Shown: piece by piece, positions 37,158 to 45,610 of the stretch
How positions within the stretch are numbered: position 1 is the first letter of the stretch
How the letters are laid out: every line of letters begins with the position of its first letter
NCBI GenBank assembly: GCA_002256245.1
Contig: NKIU01000007.1
Location: 62,001 to 126,000 of the forward strand
DNA: 64,000 bases
DNA from: Pseudorhodobacter sp. PARRP1
GTDB lineage: Bacteria > Pseudomonadota > Alphaproteobacteria > Rhodobacterales > Rhodobacteraceae
Reading direction: 5' to 3'
Position numbers and translations under genes: made by a program
The notes under the pieces: generated by a model
What the model was told of the DNA's origin: nothing
What the model saw: the letters and a program-made list of their open reading frames with translations, nothing else
The model's database searches: none

Positions 37158-37797
37158 TATTGCGGCGCGGTTGCGCAGACTGTTGCCGGCTGGTGTGAGT
37201 TTGGCCAGCGCAAGCGCACCGCAACCGCTGTGGCCCGGAGAGCGCTTGCCCGGTGCAACACAGGCAAGGTTGGTCGAGTTTGCGTCGGGCCGTGCTGCCG
37301 CGCGCCAAGCGATGCAAGCCTTGGGGCGTGACCCGGTGGCGATTGCCATCGGGCCTGACCGCGCGCCCGAATGGCCTGACGCGATCACCGGCAGCATCAG
37401 TCATTGTGCGGGCGCCTGTCTGGCGGTGGTTGGGTTGACGACCGCCTACGTTGGGCTTGGGCTTGACGTTGAAGTGCTCGCACCCCTGCCGCAAGACATC
37501 TGGGATACGGTGCTGCGACCCGAGGAGAAGCGTGAAGTCGAAGCCATGCCGAACGCCCAGCAGGGGCAGCAGGCACTGCGCATATTCGTGGCAAAGGAGG
37601 CGGCCTATAAAGCGCAGTATCCGGTGACACGGCGGCTTTTTGATTTTCAGACGCTGCGTATAATCTGGCAGGATGAAGGGTTTCGCGCAGTCTTCCGGCA
37701 ATCTGTGTTGCCGATTGAAAAAGAATTTCAGATAGATGGGCGCATGGCAGAAAACCCGCAACACGTTGCCGCCATCTGTTGGCTGCCTACTGCGTGA
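37150..37797 (+). CDS. 4'-phosphopantetheinyl transferase, EntD/Sfp type
   Basis: 215 residues. It transfers phosphopantetheine from CoA to carrier-domain serines, here most likely S1787 of the PKS and S1425 of the NRPS. Motifs: ITGSISHCAGACLAV (80-93), the metal-binding GLDVE with D106 and E108, and FVAKEAAYKAQYP with K149, E150 and K154. The GTG at 37150 overlaps the NRPS stop by 8 bp, so translation is coupled. The longer frame upstream lies inside the NRPS. A dedicated PPTase supports a functional assembly line. Its 3' end overlaps the convergent protease gene by 11 bp. Confidence 0.9.
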   Translation: MSDIAARLRRLLPAGVSLASASAPQPLWPGERLPGATQARLVEFASGRAAARQAMQALGRDPVAIAIGPDRAPEWPDAITGSISHCAGACLAVVGLTTAYVGLGLDVEVLAPLPQDIWDTVLRPEEKREVEAMPNAQQGQQALRIFVAKEAAYKAQYPVTRRLFDFQTLRIIWQDEGFRAVFRQSVLPIEKEFQIDGRMAENPQHVAAICWLPTA

Positions 37798-38518
37798 ACA
37801 TGCCAAAAGTCGCGAGCGGCACGCGTTGTAGCATCGAGCGATAGACCACCGAATAGATCCCCTCGCCGCTGACGTCGTCAGGGTCGTAAATGCGCAGGGT
37901 GGTGGTGCTGCCATCCGGGCTGTGCGATCCGCGCGCGCCAACAATCACGACGTAGTGTCCCGATGATCCGCTGCCACGCTGAAACGCACTGGGATTGTGC
38001 AGCAATTCCAGCATGATGGGCCCGTTGCGCAACAATGCGATCAGTGCGGCGACTGGCCAGCTTTGTGGCGGCTGATAGCGCAGCCGATGCAGTTGCGCGA
38101 AGGTCTGATGCACTTCCAGCCGTTGCCCGCGTTCACTTTCGTTGATCAGCGCGCCGTCGGGTGTCAGCAGTCGCTGTGGGGTTGTCATGCGGATCGACTG
38201 GATTGACAGCCGCGTCAGCATGGCCGTCGCCGCAGCCCAGCATGTGGTGGGCGTCGGTTGGCTAAGATACGGGACGTTATGCAGAATAATCGGGGAGGCT
38301 TCCGTGCCGAACAGCGCATTAAGGGTGCAAGGCCCGGCGATGCCGTCGGTTTCAAGCCAATTGGAGCGTTGAAAGGCCAGCACGGCGCGTTCGGTTTGCG
38401 GGGTAAATAGGCCATTCACGATCAGATTGGGCGATGGATTCAGGCGGTTGTTCAGCGCCATCTGCAATTCCCGGACGGATTGCCCAGACGAACCGGATCG
38501 CACAATGACATTTCGCAT
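37787..38518 (-). CDS. Peptidoglycan-binding domain plus papain-like cysteine protease
   Basis: 243 residues. An N-terminal PG-binding-1 type domain (about 10-70, with VRELQMALNNRL and NGLFTPQTERAVLAFQ) is joined to a papain-like protease (about 78-240). The catalytic set is complete: oxyanion Q87, C93 in TTCWAAATAML, H188 in SGHYVVIVGA and D212 in IYDPDD; the 6-residue Gln-Cys spacing equals that of papain. It resembles AvrRpt2-type (C70) or C39-like proteases. No signal peptide is visible, so how it meets peptidoglycan is unclear. G+C content is lower than its neighbours, and an A/T-rich stretch lies upstream. It may be unrelated to the PKS/NRPS block. Confidence 0.78.
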   Translation of the reverse strand: MRNVIVRSGSSGQSVRELQMALNNRLNPSPNLIVNGLFTPQTERAVLAFQRSNWLETDGIAGPCTLNALFGTEASPIILHNVPYLSQPTPTTCWAAATAMLTRLSIQSIRMTTPQRLLTPDGALINESERGQRLEVHQTFAQLHRLRYQPPQSWPVAALIALLRNGPIMLELLHNPSAFQRGSGSSGHYVVIVGARGSHSPDGSTTTLRIYDPDDVSGEGIYSVVYRSMLQRVPLATFGMFTQ

Positions 38519-38674
38519 GAAACGTCTCCGCCATAAAAAATTATATCAAAAATGACCGCCCCGGCGAGTCTCGGATTGGCGTTCAGCCAGCGTAGGACAA
38601 AGCGGGCAGCGGCTCAAGCACTCGTTTCACCCTGTTGCGCCTTGATCCGTAAGTGGTTTTTCCGGTGCGGCGGG

Positions 38675-38923
38675 TCAGGCGGCGGCGGTGGGGCGCTTGA
38701 TTGCGCCGGATGCTTCCTGCACCAGCGGGCGCAGACCCGCGCCGCCTGCGTCCAGCACTTCAAACAGATGGCGGCGCATGCGGGGTTCCCAGAAATCATT
38801 GATATGCGAGGCCAGCAGGGTCAGGCCTTCGGCATGTGGCTTGGATTCCATGAACTTGGCGATCTGGTTCGCCATATAGATCAGTTTGGCGTGCGGGCCT
38901 GCATGGGTGTCGTTAAGCGACAT
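38675..38923 (-). CDS. fdsD: Formate dehydrogenase delta subunit
   Basis: 82 residues of the FdsD family, last gene of fdsGBACD. FdsD is a small subunit needed for stable assembly of the soluble molybdenum NAD-dependent formate dehydrogenase. The pattern LIYMANQIAKFMESKPHAEG near the N-terminus and ASHINDFWEPRMRRHL are characteristic. Its start overlaps the 3' end of the accessory sulfurtransferase gene by 11 bp. Confidence 0.93.
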   Translation of the reverse strand: MSLNDTHAGPHAKLIYMANQIAKFMESKPHAEGLTLLASHINDFWEPRMRRHLFEVLDAGGAGLRPLVQEASGAIKRPTAAA

Positions 38924-39710
38924 GGGCGGTCTCCTGCGAAATGCGGTCGGTGTGGGTATAGGCCTCGAACCGATCGGGGCGGGCGAGGGCGATCAGGGTG
39001 ATGCCAGCCTGATCGGCGAGGTGGACGGCGTGGGCGGTGGGGGCGGAAACGGCGATCAGCATGGGGATGCCAAGCGCTGCCACTTTCTGCACCATATCGA
39101 TCGAAACCCGGGATGTCAGAATGATCGCCCCGACGGGGTGTGGCGTGCGGATCAGGTGGCCCGCCAACTTGTCCAGCGCGTTGTGGCGGCCAACATCTTC
39201 GCGGGCGGCCAGCAGTTTGCCACTGTAGTAACCCGCAGCATGGACGGCGCGGGTGATGTCGTGCAGCGGTTGCGCTTTGGGAAGGCTTGCCACGGTGGCC
39301 ATGATTTCGGACGGTGTCATGCGGAAATTCGTCTGCGGCACGGGCTGCATCACCCGCGTGGCTTCTTCCAAACTGTCGATACCGCACAATCCGCAGCCCA
39401 CCGGGCCCGCCATGGTGCGGCGACGTTTGGTCAGACGGGCTTCGGCCTGCGGCTCCAGCCAGATCTGCACATCAAGGCCAAGCGGGGTTTCGACGACTTC
39501 AACACTTTGAATTTCCTCAGGTCTTGCGATGCCTTCGGTCAGCGCAAAACCATAGGCGAAATCCACGAGATCAGACGGCGAGGCCATCATCACCGCTTGG
39601 GTCGAGCCGTTGAACGACAAAGCCACCGCGACTTCCTCCGGCAGCTCTCGGCTGGCCGAAGACGCGCCCGACCCGAAGGTCAGGCGCGGCAAGGGGCGGT
39701 GGGTTTGCAT
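38913..39710 (-). CDS. fdsC: Formate dehydrogenase accessory sulfurtransferase (FdhD/FdsC)
   Basis: 265 residues. FdhD-type proteins move sulfur from IscS to the bis-MGD molybdenum cofactor before it enters the apo-enzyme. Recognised by AYGFALTEGIA, the redox CGLCG loop (in GPVGCGLCGIDSLEEA) and REDVGRHNALDKLAG. The ATG at 39710 shares one base with the fdsA stop (TGATG). In fds operons the homologue in this position is named fdsC. Confidence 0.93.
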   Translation of the reverse strand: MQTHRPLPRLTFGSGASSASRELPEEVAVALSFNGSTQAVMMASPSDLVDFAYGFALTEGIARPEEIQSVEVVETPLGLDVQIWLEPQAEARLTKRRRTMAGPVGCGLCGIDSLEEATRVMQPVPQTNFRMTPSEIMATVASLPKAQPLHDITRAVHAAGYYSGKLLAAREDVGRHNALDKLAGHLIRTPHPVGAIILTSRVSIDMVQKVAALGIPMLIAVSAPTAHAVHLADQAGITLIALARPDRFEAYTHTDRISQETAHVA

Positions 39711-42586
39711 CACTCGGCCGCGGCGATGCGGCGCGACATCGCGGCTTGGGCGTTGTATTCCTCTTGCCATTCCGACGGGCCGTTGCTGGGCGAGACTTGC
39801 ACAGCGGTGACCTTGTATTCGGGGCAGTTGGTGGCCCAATCCGAGAAATCGGTGGTGATCACGTTGGCCTGCGTGTCGGGGTGGTGGAAGGTGGTGTAAA
39901 CCACGCCCGGATTGACCTTATCGGTGATCGTCGCGCGCAAAGTGGTGTCACCGGAACGAGACGCCAGACGGACAAAGTCACCATCCTTGACGCCGCGCAC
40001 TTCGGCGTCATGCGGGTGGATTTCCAGCACATCCTCGGCATGCCAGGCGATGTTACCCGTGCGGCGGGTCTGCGCGCCGACGTTGTACTGCGACAGGATA
40101 CGGCCCGTCGTCAGCAACAACGGGAAGCGCGGGCCAGTTTTCTCATCCGTCGCGACATATTCGGTGTTGATGAATTTGCCCTTGCCGCGCACGAAACCAT
40201 CGACGTGCATCAGCGGCGTGCCTTCTGGCGCCGCGTCGTTGCAGGGCCATTGGATCGAGCCCATGGTTTCCAGTTTTTCGTAGTTCACGCCCGCGAAAGA
40301 CGGCGTTGTCATGGCGATTTCGTCCATGATTTGCGTGGGATGCGTGTAGGACCACGCGGCTCCCATCGCATTGGCCAGCATCTGGGTGATCTCCCAATCG
40401 GCATAGCCATTGCGCGGCGCCATCACCTTGCGCACGCGGTTGATGCGGCGTTCGGCATTGGTGAAGGTGCCGTCCTTTTCCAGAAAGGTCGAGCCGGGCA
40501 GGAACACATGCGCGTAATTCGCGGTCTCGTTAAGGAACAGATCGTGGACGATCACACATTCCATCGCGGCAAGGCCGGCTGCGACGTGTTTGGTGTCGGG
40601 GTCCGATTGCAGGATGTCTTCGCCTTGGCAATACAGGCCCTTGAAGGTGCCCTCAACCGCAGCATCCAGCATGTTCGGGATGCGAAGGCCGGGTTCATCG
40701 TCAATCTTGACGCCCCAAGCTTTTTCAAAAATGTCGCGCACGCCTTCGCCTTTGACATGGCGATAGCCCGGCAATTCATGCGGGAAAGACCCCATATCGC
40801 AGGAGCCTTGCACGTTGTTCTGCCCGCGCAACGGGTTCACACCCACGCCGGGGCGGCCGATATTGCCGGTCATCATCGCGAGGTTGGCAATGCCGATCAC
40901 GGTAGTTGAGCCTTGGGAATGTTCCGTCACGCCCAGACCGTAATAGATCGAGCCGTTGCCGCCCTTGGCAAACAGCCGCGCCGCCGCACGCACTTCGGCA
41001 GCGGGAACGCCGGTCAGCAAAGCCACCGATTCCGGCGAATTTTGCGGCTGGCTGACGAATTCGGCGTAGTCCTGAAACTCATCCCAATCGCAGCGGTCTT
41101 GGATGAACTGGGCGTCGAACAGGCCTTCGGTCACGATCACATGCGCCAAAGCGGTGACGATGGCGACGTTGGTGCCGGGGGTCAGGGCAAGGTGATGTTC
41201 GGCCTTGATATGCGGGCTTTCCACCATTTCGGTGCGGCGGGGATCAATCACGATCAGCTTGGCACCCTTGCGCAGACGCTTTTTCAGGCGGCTGGCAAAG
41301 ACCGGGTGGCCGGAAACCGGGTTCGCGCCGATCACGATGACCACGTCGGTTTCTTCCACCGAATCAAAGTCTTGCGTGCCTGCCGAGGTTCCCAAAGTTT
41401 GCCCCAGACCATAGCCGGTGGGCGAATGGCAAACGCGCGCGCAGGTATCCGTATTATTGTTCATAAACACGGCGCGGGTCAGTTTCTGCACCAGATAGGC
41501 TTCTTCATTGGTGCAGCGCGAAGAGGTAATCACGCCGACCGAATGGCGACCGTGCTTTTCGATAAGGCCCTTCATCCGCTTGGCGGTGAAGTCCATCGCC
41601 TCATCCCATGACACTTCTTGCCACGGGTCGTTGATGCTGTCGCGGATCATCGGGTTCAGGATGCGGTCTTTGTGCGACGCATAGCCGTAAGCGAAGCGGC
41701 CCTTGACGCAGGAATGGCCACGGTTGGCCTTGCCGTGTTTGTAGGGCACCATGCGCACTAATTCATCGCCGCGCATTTCGGCTTTGAACGAACAGCCGAC
41801 GCCGCAATAGGCGCAGGTGGTGATGATAGAGCGTTCCGGCGTGCCGATCTCGATGATCGACTTTTCTTGCAGCGTGGCGGTCGGGCAGGCCTGCACGCAA
41901 GCGCCACAGGAGACGCAATCGGACGACAAAGCGGTGTCGGTTTTGGCACCAAACGACACGCGGCTATCAAAGCCCCGGCCTTCGATGGTCAAAGCGAAGG
42001 TGCCCTGGACTTCCTCACAGGCCCTAACACACCGGGAACAAACGATACATTTCTGCGGATCATAGCTGAAATACGGGTTGGAATCGTCGCGCGGAATGTA
42101 GTTCGGGTTGGCAATGCCAGAGGTGTCTTTGGCTTTGAAATGGGTGTTGATCGCCTCATACCGCACGTCACGCAGGCCAACTGCGCCCGCCATATCCTGC
42201 AACTCACAATCGCCATTGGCCGAACAGGTCAAACAATCCAGCGGGTGATCCGAGATATAAAGCTCCATCACGCCCCGGCGCAACTGCTTCAGCTTGGCGT
42301 TTTGAGTGTGAACCTTCAGGCCGGGGGCAACCGGGGTGGTGCAAGACGCCGGAGTGCCATTGCGGCCCTCGATTTCCACAAGGCACAGGCGGCACGACCC
42401 AAACGCGTCGATGCTGTCGGTGGCGCAGAGTTTTGGCACCGAAATGCCGATTTCGGCGGCGGCGCGCATGATGCTGGTGCCTTCCGGCACGGTGATGTCA
42501 AAGCCGTCGATGGTCAATGTGACCATTTGTTTGCTTTTGGCGGCAGGGGTGCCGAAATCGCGGTCCGGGATGATGAAGTCTTTCAT
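39710..42586 (-). CDS. fdsA: Formate dehydrogenase alpha subunit, Mo-bis-MGD catalytic
   Basis: 958 residues; oxidises formate to CO2 in the cytoplasm. N-terminal ferredoxin-like [2Fe-2S] region (GSCRLCLVEIEG), NuoG-like His/Cys cluster (CLTCSANGDCELQ), two [4Fe-4S] ferredoxin motifs (CIVCSRCVRACEE and CVSCGACVQACP), then the molybdopterin oxidoreductase domain with its own [4Fe-4S] (CAYCGVGCSF). The Mo ligand is the cysteine in ARVCHSPTGYGLG (a Cys, not Sec, enzyme). The length equals that of characterised FdsA proteins. It overlaps fdsB by 4 bp. Confidence 0.96.
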   Translation of the reverse strand: MKDFIIPDRDFGTPAAKSKQMVTLTIDGFDITVPEGTSIMRAAAEIGISVPKLCATDSIDAFGSCRLCLVEIEGRNGTPASCTTPVAPGLKVHTQNAKLKQLRRGVMELYISDHPLDCLTCSANGDCELQDMAGAVGLRDVRYEAINTHFKAKDTSGIANPNYIPRDDSNPYFSYDPQKCIVCSRCVRACEEVQGTFALTIEGRGFDSRVSFGAKTDTALSSDCVSCGACVQACPTATLQEKSIIEIGTPERSIITTCAYCGVGCSFKAEMRGDELVRMVPYKHGKANRGHSCVKGRFAYGYASHKDRILNPMIRDSINDPWQEVSWDEAMDFTAKRMKGLIEKHGRHSVGVITSSRCTNEEAYLVQKLTRAVFMNNNTDTCARVCHSPTGYGLGQTLGTSAGTQDFDSVEETDVVIVIGANPVSGHPVFASRLKKRLRKGAKLIVIDPRRTEMVESPHIKAEHHLALTPGTNVAIVTALAHVIVTEGLFDAQFIQDRCDWDEFQDYAEFVSQPQNSPESVALLTGVPAAEVRAAARLFAKGGNGSIYYGLGVTEHSQGSTTVIGIANLAMMTGNIGRPGVGVNPLRGQNNVQGSCDMGSFPHELPGYRHVKGEGVRDIFEKAWGVKIDDEPGLRIPNMLDAAVEGTFKGLYCQGEDILQSDPDTKHVAAGLAAMECVIVHDLFLNETANYAHVFLPGSTFLEKDGTFTNAERRINRVRKVMAPRNGYADWEITQMLANAMGAAWSYTHPTQIMDEIAMTTPSFAGVNYEKLETMGSIQWPCNDAAPEGTPLMHVDGFVRGKGKFINTEYVATDEKTGPRFPLLLTTGRILSQYNVGAQTRRTGNIAWHAEDVLEIHPHDAEVRGVKDGDFVRLASRSGDTTLRATITDKVNPGVVYTTFHHPDTQANVITTDFSDWATNCPEYKVTAVQVSPSNGPSEWQEEYNAQAAMSRRIAAAE

Positions 42587-44109
42587 TCGGCGGCTTCCTT
42601 CATGGGGGCGAAATCATCGGGGAAATGGGTCAGCGCAGACATCACCGGGTAAGGCGTGAAGCCCCCCAAGGCGCAGAGCGAGCCGGACTTCATCGTGTTG
42701 CACAGATCGGTCAAAAGCGGTTTGGCCGCGTCATCGCCGCGCGCGATACGGTCAAGCGTTTCAACACCGCGCACAGCACCAATCCGGCAGGGGGTGCATT
42801 TGCCACAGGATTCAATCGCGCAGAATTCCATCGCAAAACGGGCTTGCTTCAGCATGTCGGCAGAGTCGTCAAACACCGTCAGGCCAGCGTGCCCGATCAG
42901 GCCATCCTTGCCCGCGAATTCTTCGTATCCGAACGGAGTGTCGAACAAGGCGCGGGGGAAATAAGCCCCCAAGGGGCCGCCGACCTGCACCGCTTTCACC
43001 GGGCGGCCAGAGGCGCTACCGCTCGCAATTTTATCAACAATTTCGCCAAGGGTCAGGCCAAAGGCGATCTCATACAACCCGCCATGTTTGACGTTTCCGG
43101 CGATCTGCAACGGGATGGTGCCGCGCGAACGGCCAAGGCCGAAGTTCTTGTAAAACTCGGCACCTTTCTCAAAAATCACCGGCACGGAGGCCAGCGAAAT
43201 CACGTTGTTCACCACGGTCGGGCGGGCCATGAAACCCTGCAACGCGGGCAGCGGCGGCTTGGCGCGCACGACGCCGCGCTTGCCTTCAAGGCTATTCAGC
43301 AGGCTGGTTTCTTCGCCGCACACATAGGCCCCGGCACCGACACGGATTTCGATGTTGAACGCGTGGGCAGAGCCCAGAACCGATGCCCCCAGCACACCTG
43401 CATCGGTGGCAATTTTCACCGCTTTCTGCATCACCTCAATCGCGATCGGGTATTCCGAACGGATATACACAAATCCCTTGGTGGCCCCGGTGGCAAGACC
43501 CGCAATCACCATGCCTTCAATCAGGGTGAAGGGGTCGCCTTCCATCAACATACGGTCGGCGAAGGTGGCGCTGTCGCCTTCATCGGCGTTGCAGACGATG
43601 TATTTGCGGTCGGCCACAGCTTCGGAAACCGTCTTCCACTTGATGCCCGTTGGAAAGCCTGCGCCGCCGCGACCACGCAGGCCGGAATTGGTGACTTCGG
43701 CGACAATCGCGGCCTTATCCATCCCCAGCGCCAGCGTCAGGCCAGCCAAACCGCCGTGGGCTTTGTAATCATCCAGCGACAGCGGGTCGATCACGCCAAC
43801 ACGCGCGAAGGTCAAGCGGGTCTGGGCCTTAAGCCACGGCAGATCTTCGGTTTTCCCCAAGGCTTTCGGATGCGCAGCCAGATCGCCGAACAGCGCGGGC
43901 ACATCGGCCAGCGTCAGCGGGCCGAACGCCATGCGGCCTGCATCGGTGACCACTTCGGCCATCGGCTCCAGCCAGACCATGCCATGCGAGCCATTGCGAA
44001 CAAGCGTCAGGTTTATACCGCGTGCTTTGGCTTGGAACAGCAGCGATTCCGCGATTTCATCGGCACCAAGGGCGACGGCGGCGCTATCAAGCGGCAGGTA
44101 GATCTTCAT
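42583..44109 (-). CDS. fdsB: Formate dehydrogenase beta subunit, NAD/FMN-binding
   Basis: 508 residues, NuoF-like with an N-terminal thioredoxin-like extension. FMN/NAD site SGLRGRGGAGFPTGIKW, then CNADEGDSATFADR and GAGAYVCGEETSLLNSLEG, an SLBB region, and the [4Fe-4S] motif ESCGKCTPCRIGAVRG at the C-terminus. It accepts electrons from FdsA and reduces NAD+. Overlaps of 4 bp with both fdsG and fdsA show translational coupling. Confidence 0.96.
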   Translation of the reverse strand: MKIYLPLDSAAVALGADEIAESLLFQAKARGINLTLVRNGSHGMVWLEPMAEVVTDAGRMAFGPLTLADVPALFGDLAAHPKALGKTEDLPWLKAQTRLTFARVGVIDPLSLDDYKAHGGLAGLTLALGMDKAAIVAEVTNSGLRGRGGAGFPTGIKWKTVSEAVADRKYIVCNADEGDSATFADRMLMEGDPFTLIEGMVIAGLATGATKGFVYIRSEYPIAIEVMQKAVKIATDAGVLGASVLGSAHAFNIEIRVGAGAYVCGEETSLLNSLEGKRGVVRAKPPLPALQGFMARPTVVNNVISLASVPVIFEKGAEFYKNFGLGRSRGTIPLQIAGNVKHGGLYEIAFGLTLGEIVDKIASGSASGRPVKAVQVGGPLGAYFPRALFDTPFGYEEFAGKDGLIGHAGLTVFDDSADMLKQARFAMEFCAIESCGKCTPCRIGAVRGVETLDRIARGDDAAKPLLTDLCNTMKSGSLCALGGFTPYPVMSALTHFPDDFAPMKEAAE

Positions 44110-44573
44110 TTCAGACCCCCGATGATCGCATCAATCCGGGCTTCATCCACCCGGCCCACCAGCTTGCCATTGATCATCGCAGCGGGGCCGCAGGCACACA
44201 GGCCAAGGCAGAAAATCGGTTCCAGCGTCACGCGGCCATCTTTGGTGGTTTCGTGCCATTCGATGCCCAACGCCTTTTGCGCATGGGCGGCAACGCGATC
44301 GGCCCCCATCGACTGACAGCTTTCGGCACGGCACAGCTTCAGCACATGATCGCCCGCCGGATGTTCGCGGAAATCGTGGTAAAACGTCATCACGCCATGC
44401 ACTTCGGCCTTTGACAGGTTGAGGTTCTGCGCGATCACTGGCAAAGCCGCCTGCGGCACATAGCCAAACTCTGCTTGAATGGCGTGCAGGATCGGCAGCA
44501 GCGATCCTTCCATGCCTTTGTGGGCGCTGAGGATTTCCCCAACCCGAGCAGTGACATCGACGGAATCAAGCAT
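44106..44573 (-). CDS. fdsG: Formate dehydrogenase gamma subunit, [2Fe-2S]
   Basis: 155 residues, NuoE-like thioredoxin-fold protein. Four cysteines for one [2Fe-2S] cluster are in LCRAESCQSMG and FCLGLCACGPAAMING. FAEFGYVP-type helices (QAEFGYVPQAALPVIAQNLN) precede, as in NuoE. First structural gene of fdsGBACD, separated by 86 bp from the LysR gene, which is upstream on the same strand; a dyad lies in that gap. Confidence 0.95.
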   Translation of the reverse strand: MLDSVDVTARVGEILSAHKGMEGSLLPILHAIQAEFGYVPQAALPVIAQNLNLSKAEVHGVMTFYHDFREHPAGDHVLKLCRAESCQSMGADRVAAHAQKALGIEWHETTKDGRVTLEPIFCLGLCACGPAAMINGKLVGRVDEARIDAIIGGLK

Positions 44574-44611
44574 ATGGCGGCCCTTTGGTAGCTTACCGCT
44601 GTGATACGCCG

Positions 44612-44629
44612 ATTGATAGTGAAATCAAT
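44612..44629. promoter_or_regulatory. ATTGAT-N6-ATCAAT dyad between lysR and fdsG, candidate operator
   Basis: An exact 6-bp inverted repeat with 6-nt spacing, containing T and A at the ends as in LysR-type boxes. It lies about 40 bp upstream of the fdsG start in an A/T-rich stretch. A second dyad, ATAGG-N5-CCTAT, is at 44649-44663 and overlaps the lysR stop. Both could serve the LysR regulator or overlap the promoter. Confidence 0.45.
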
Positions 44630-44659
44630 ATGGATATACCGTCATTCAATAGGGAAAAC

Positions 44660-45550
44660 CTATCGACGCAGGCGCACGGCCAATTTCGCGGCCTCGTCCA
44701 TCAGCGCCTGTAACACCGGCGTTTGCGGATCGCGTTTGGCGGTGATCAGGCCGACCAGATGCTCGGCCTCGGGTTCGACAATCGGGATCGCTTTCAGCCC
44801 CTGACCGGCAAACATCTCGGCCAGTTTCATCGGCACGACGCTTGCCCAATGCCCCGATTTCACATGCGCAACCAAGGCGATGCTGGAATTCGACTCTACC
44901 GTTGGCGCAACCCGCACACCAACTTCGGCCAGATGTTGATTGACGATGCGGCGGTTTTGCATGTCGGCCGTAAGCAGGCACAAAGGCTCTTGAACCAGAT
45001 CGCTCCACGTCACTTGCGCCCGGTTTGCCAAGGGTGAGGCCGGCGCGCACAGATAGCGATAGAACTCGGTGTAAAGGGCGGTTTGGGCGACTCGGCCCAG
45101 CGGTTCATTGTCCAGATAGGTGATGCCGGCATCCAGTTCGAGACTTTCGATGCCGGCAAGGATTTCGGCAGAGGTGCGCGACAGAAGCGTCACCCGCATG
45201 TTGGGGTGGCGCGCGGTGAAAGGCGCAGTCAGATCGGCGACCATTGGCAAGGCGGTCGGGATCACGCCGATGCGCAGGTTGCCCGAAAGGCCAGAGTGGA
45301 CGGTGCGCATTTCATCGCGCAGCGCCCGCATGTCGCCGACAATCCGCCGCGCCCAGTCCAGCACGCGCTGGCCTTCCGGGGTCAGGCCTTGAAAACGGCT
45401 GCCGCGAAATACCAGTTGCACGCCAAGCTGATCTTCCAACTGACGAATGGCCGACGAAAGGCTGGGCTGCGTCACCCGGCACACCTCTGCGGCGCGGCCA
45501 AAATGCCGCTCGTTGGCAAGCGCTATGAACATTTCCAGCTTGTCTATCAT
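44660..45550 (-). CDS. LysR-family regulator of the fds operon
   Basis: 296 residues. N-terminal winged HTH (MIDKLEMFIALANERHFGRA, VTQPSLSSAIRQLEDQLG) and a C-terminal periplasmic-binding-like effector domain with NLRIGVIPTALPMVADLTA at its start. A LysR gene directly upstream of fdsG on the same strand is common in this group, so it probably senses formate or redox state and activates fdsGBACD. The ATG at 45550 is placed right at the HTH; longer frames upstream are antisense to the peptidase gene. It is divergent from the S49 peptidase with a 60-bp gap. Confidence 0.87.
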   Translation of the reverse strand: MIDKLEMFIALANERHFGRAAEVCRVTQPSLSSAIRQLEDQLGVQLVFRGSRFQGLTPEGQRVLDWARRIVGDMRALRDEMRTVHSGLSGNLRIGVIPTALPMVADLTAPFTARHPNMRVTLLSRTSAEILAGIESLELDAGITYLDNEPLGRVAQTALYTEFYRYLCAPASPLANRAQVTWSDLVQEPLCLLTADMQNRRIVNQHLAEVGVRVAPTVESNSSIALVAHVKSGHWASVVPMKLAEMFAGQGLKAIPIVEPEAEHLVGLITAKRDPQTPVLQALMDEAAKLAVRLRR

Positions 45551-45610
45551 CGGGGCAGGGTGGCGGGGATTGCCCTTGTTCGCAAGGGGCCAAGGGCTTA
45601 GCTTTGCGGC

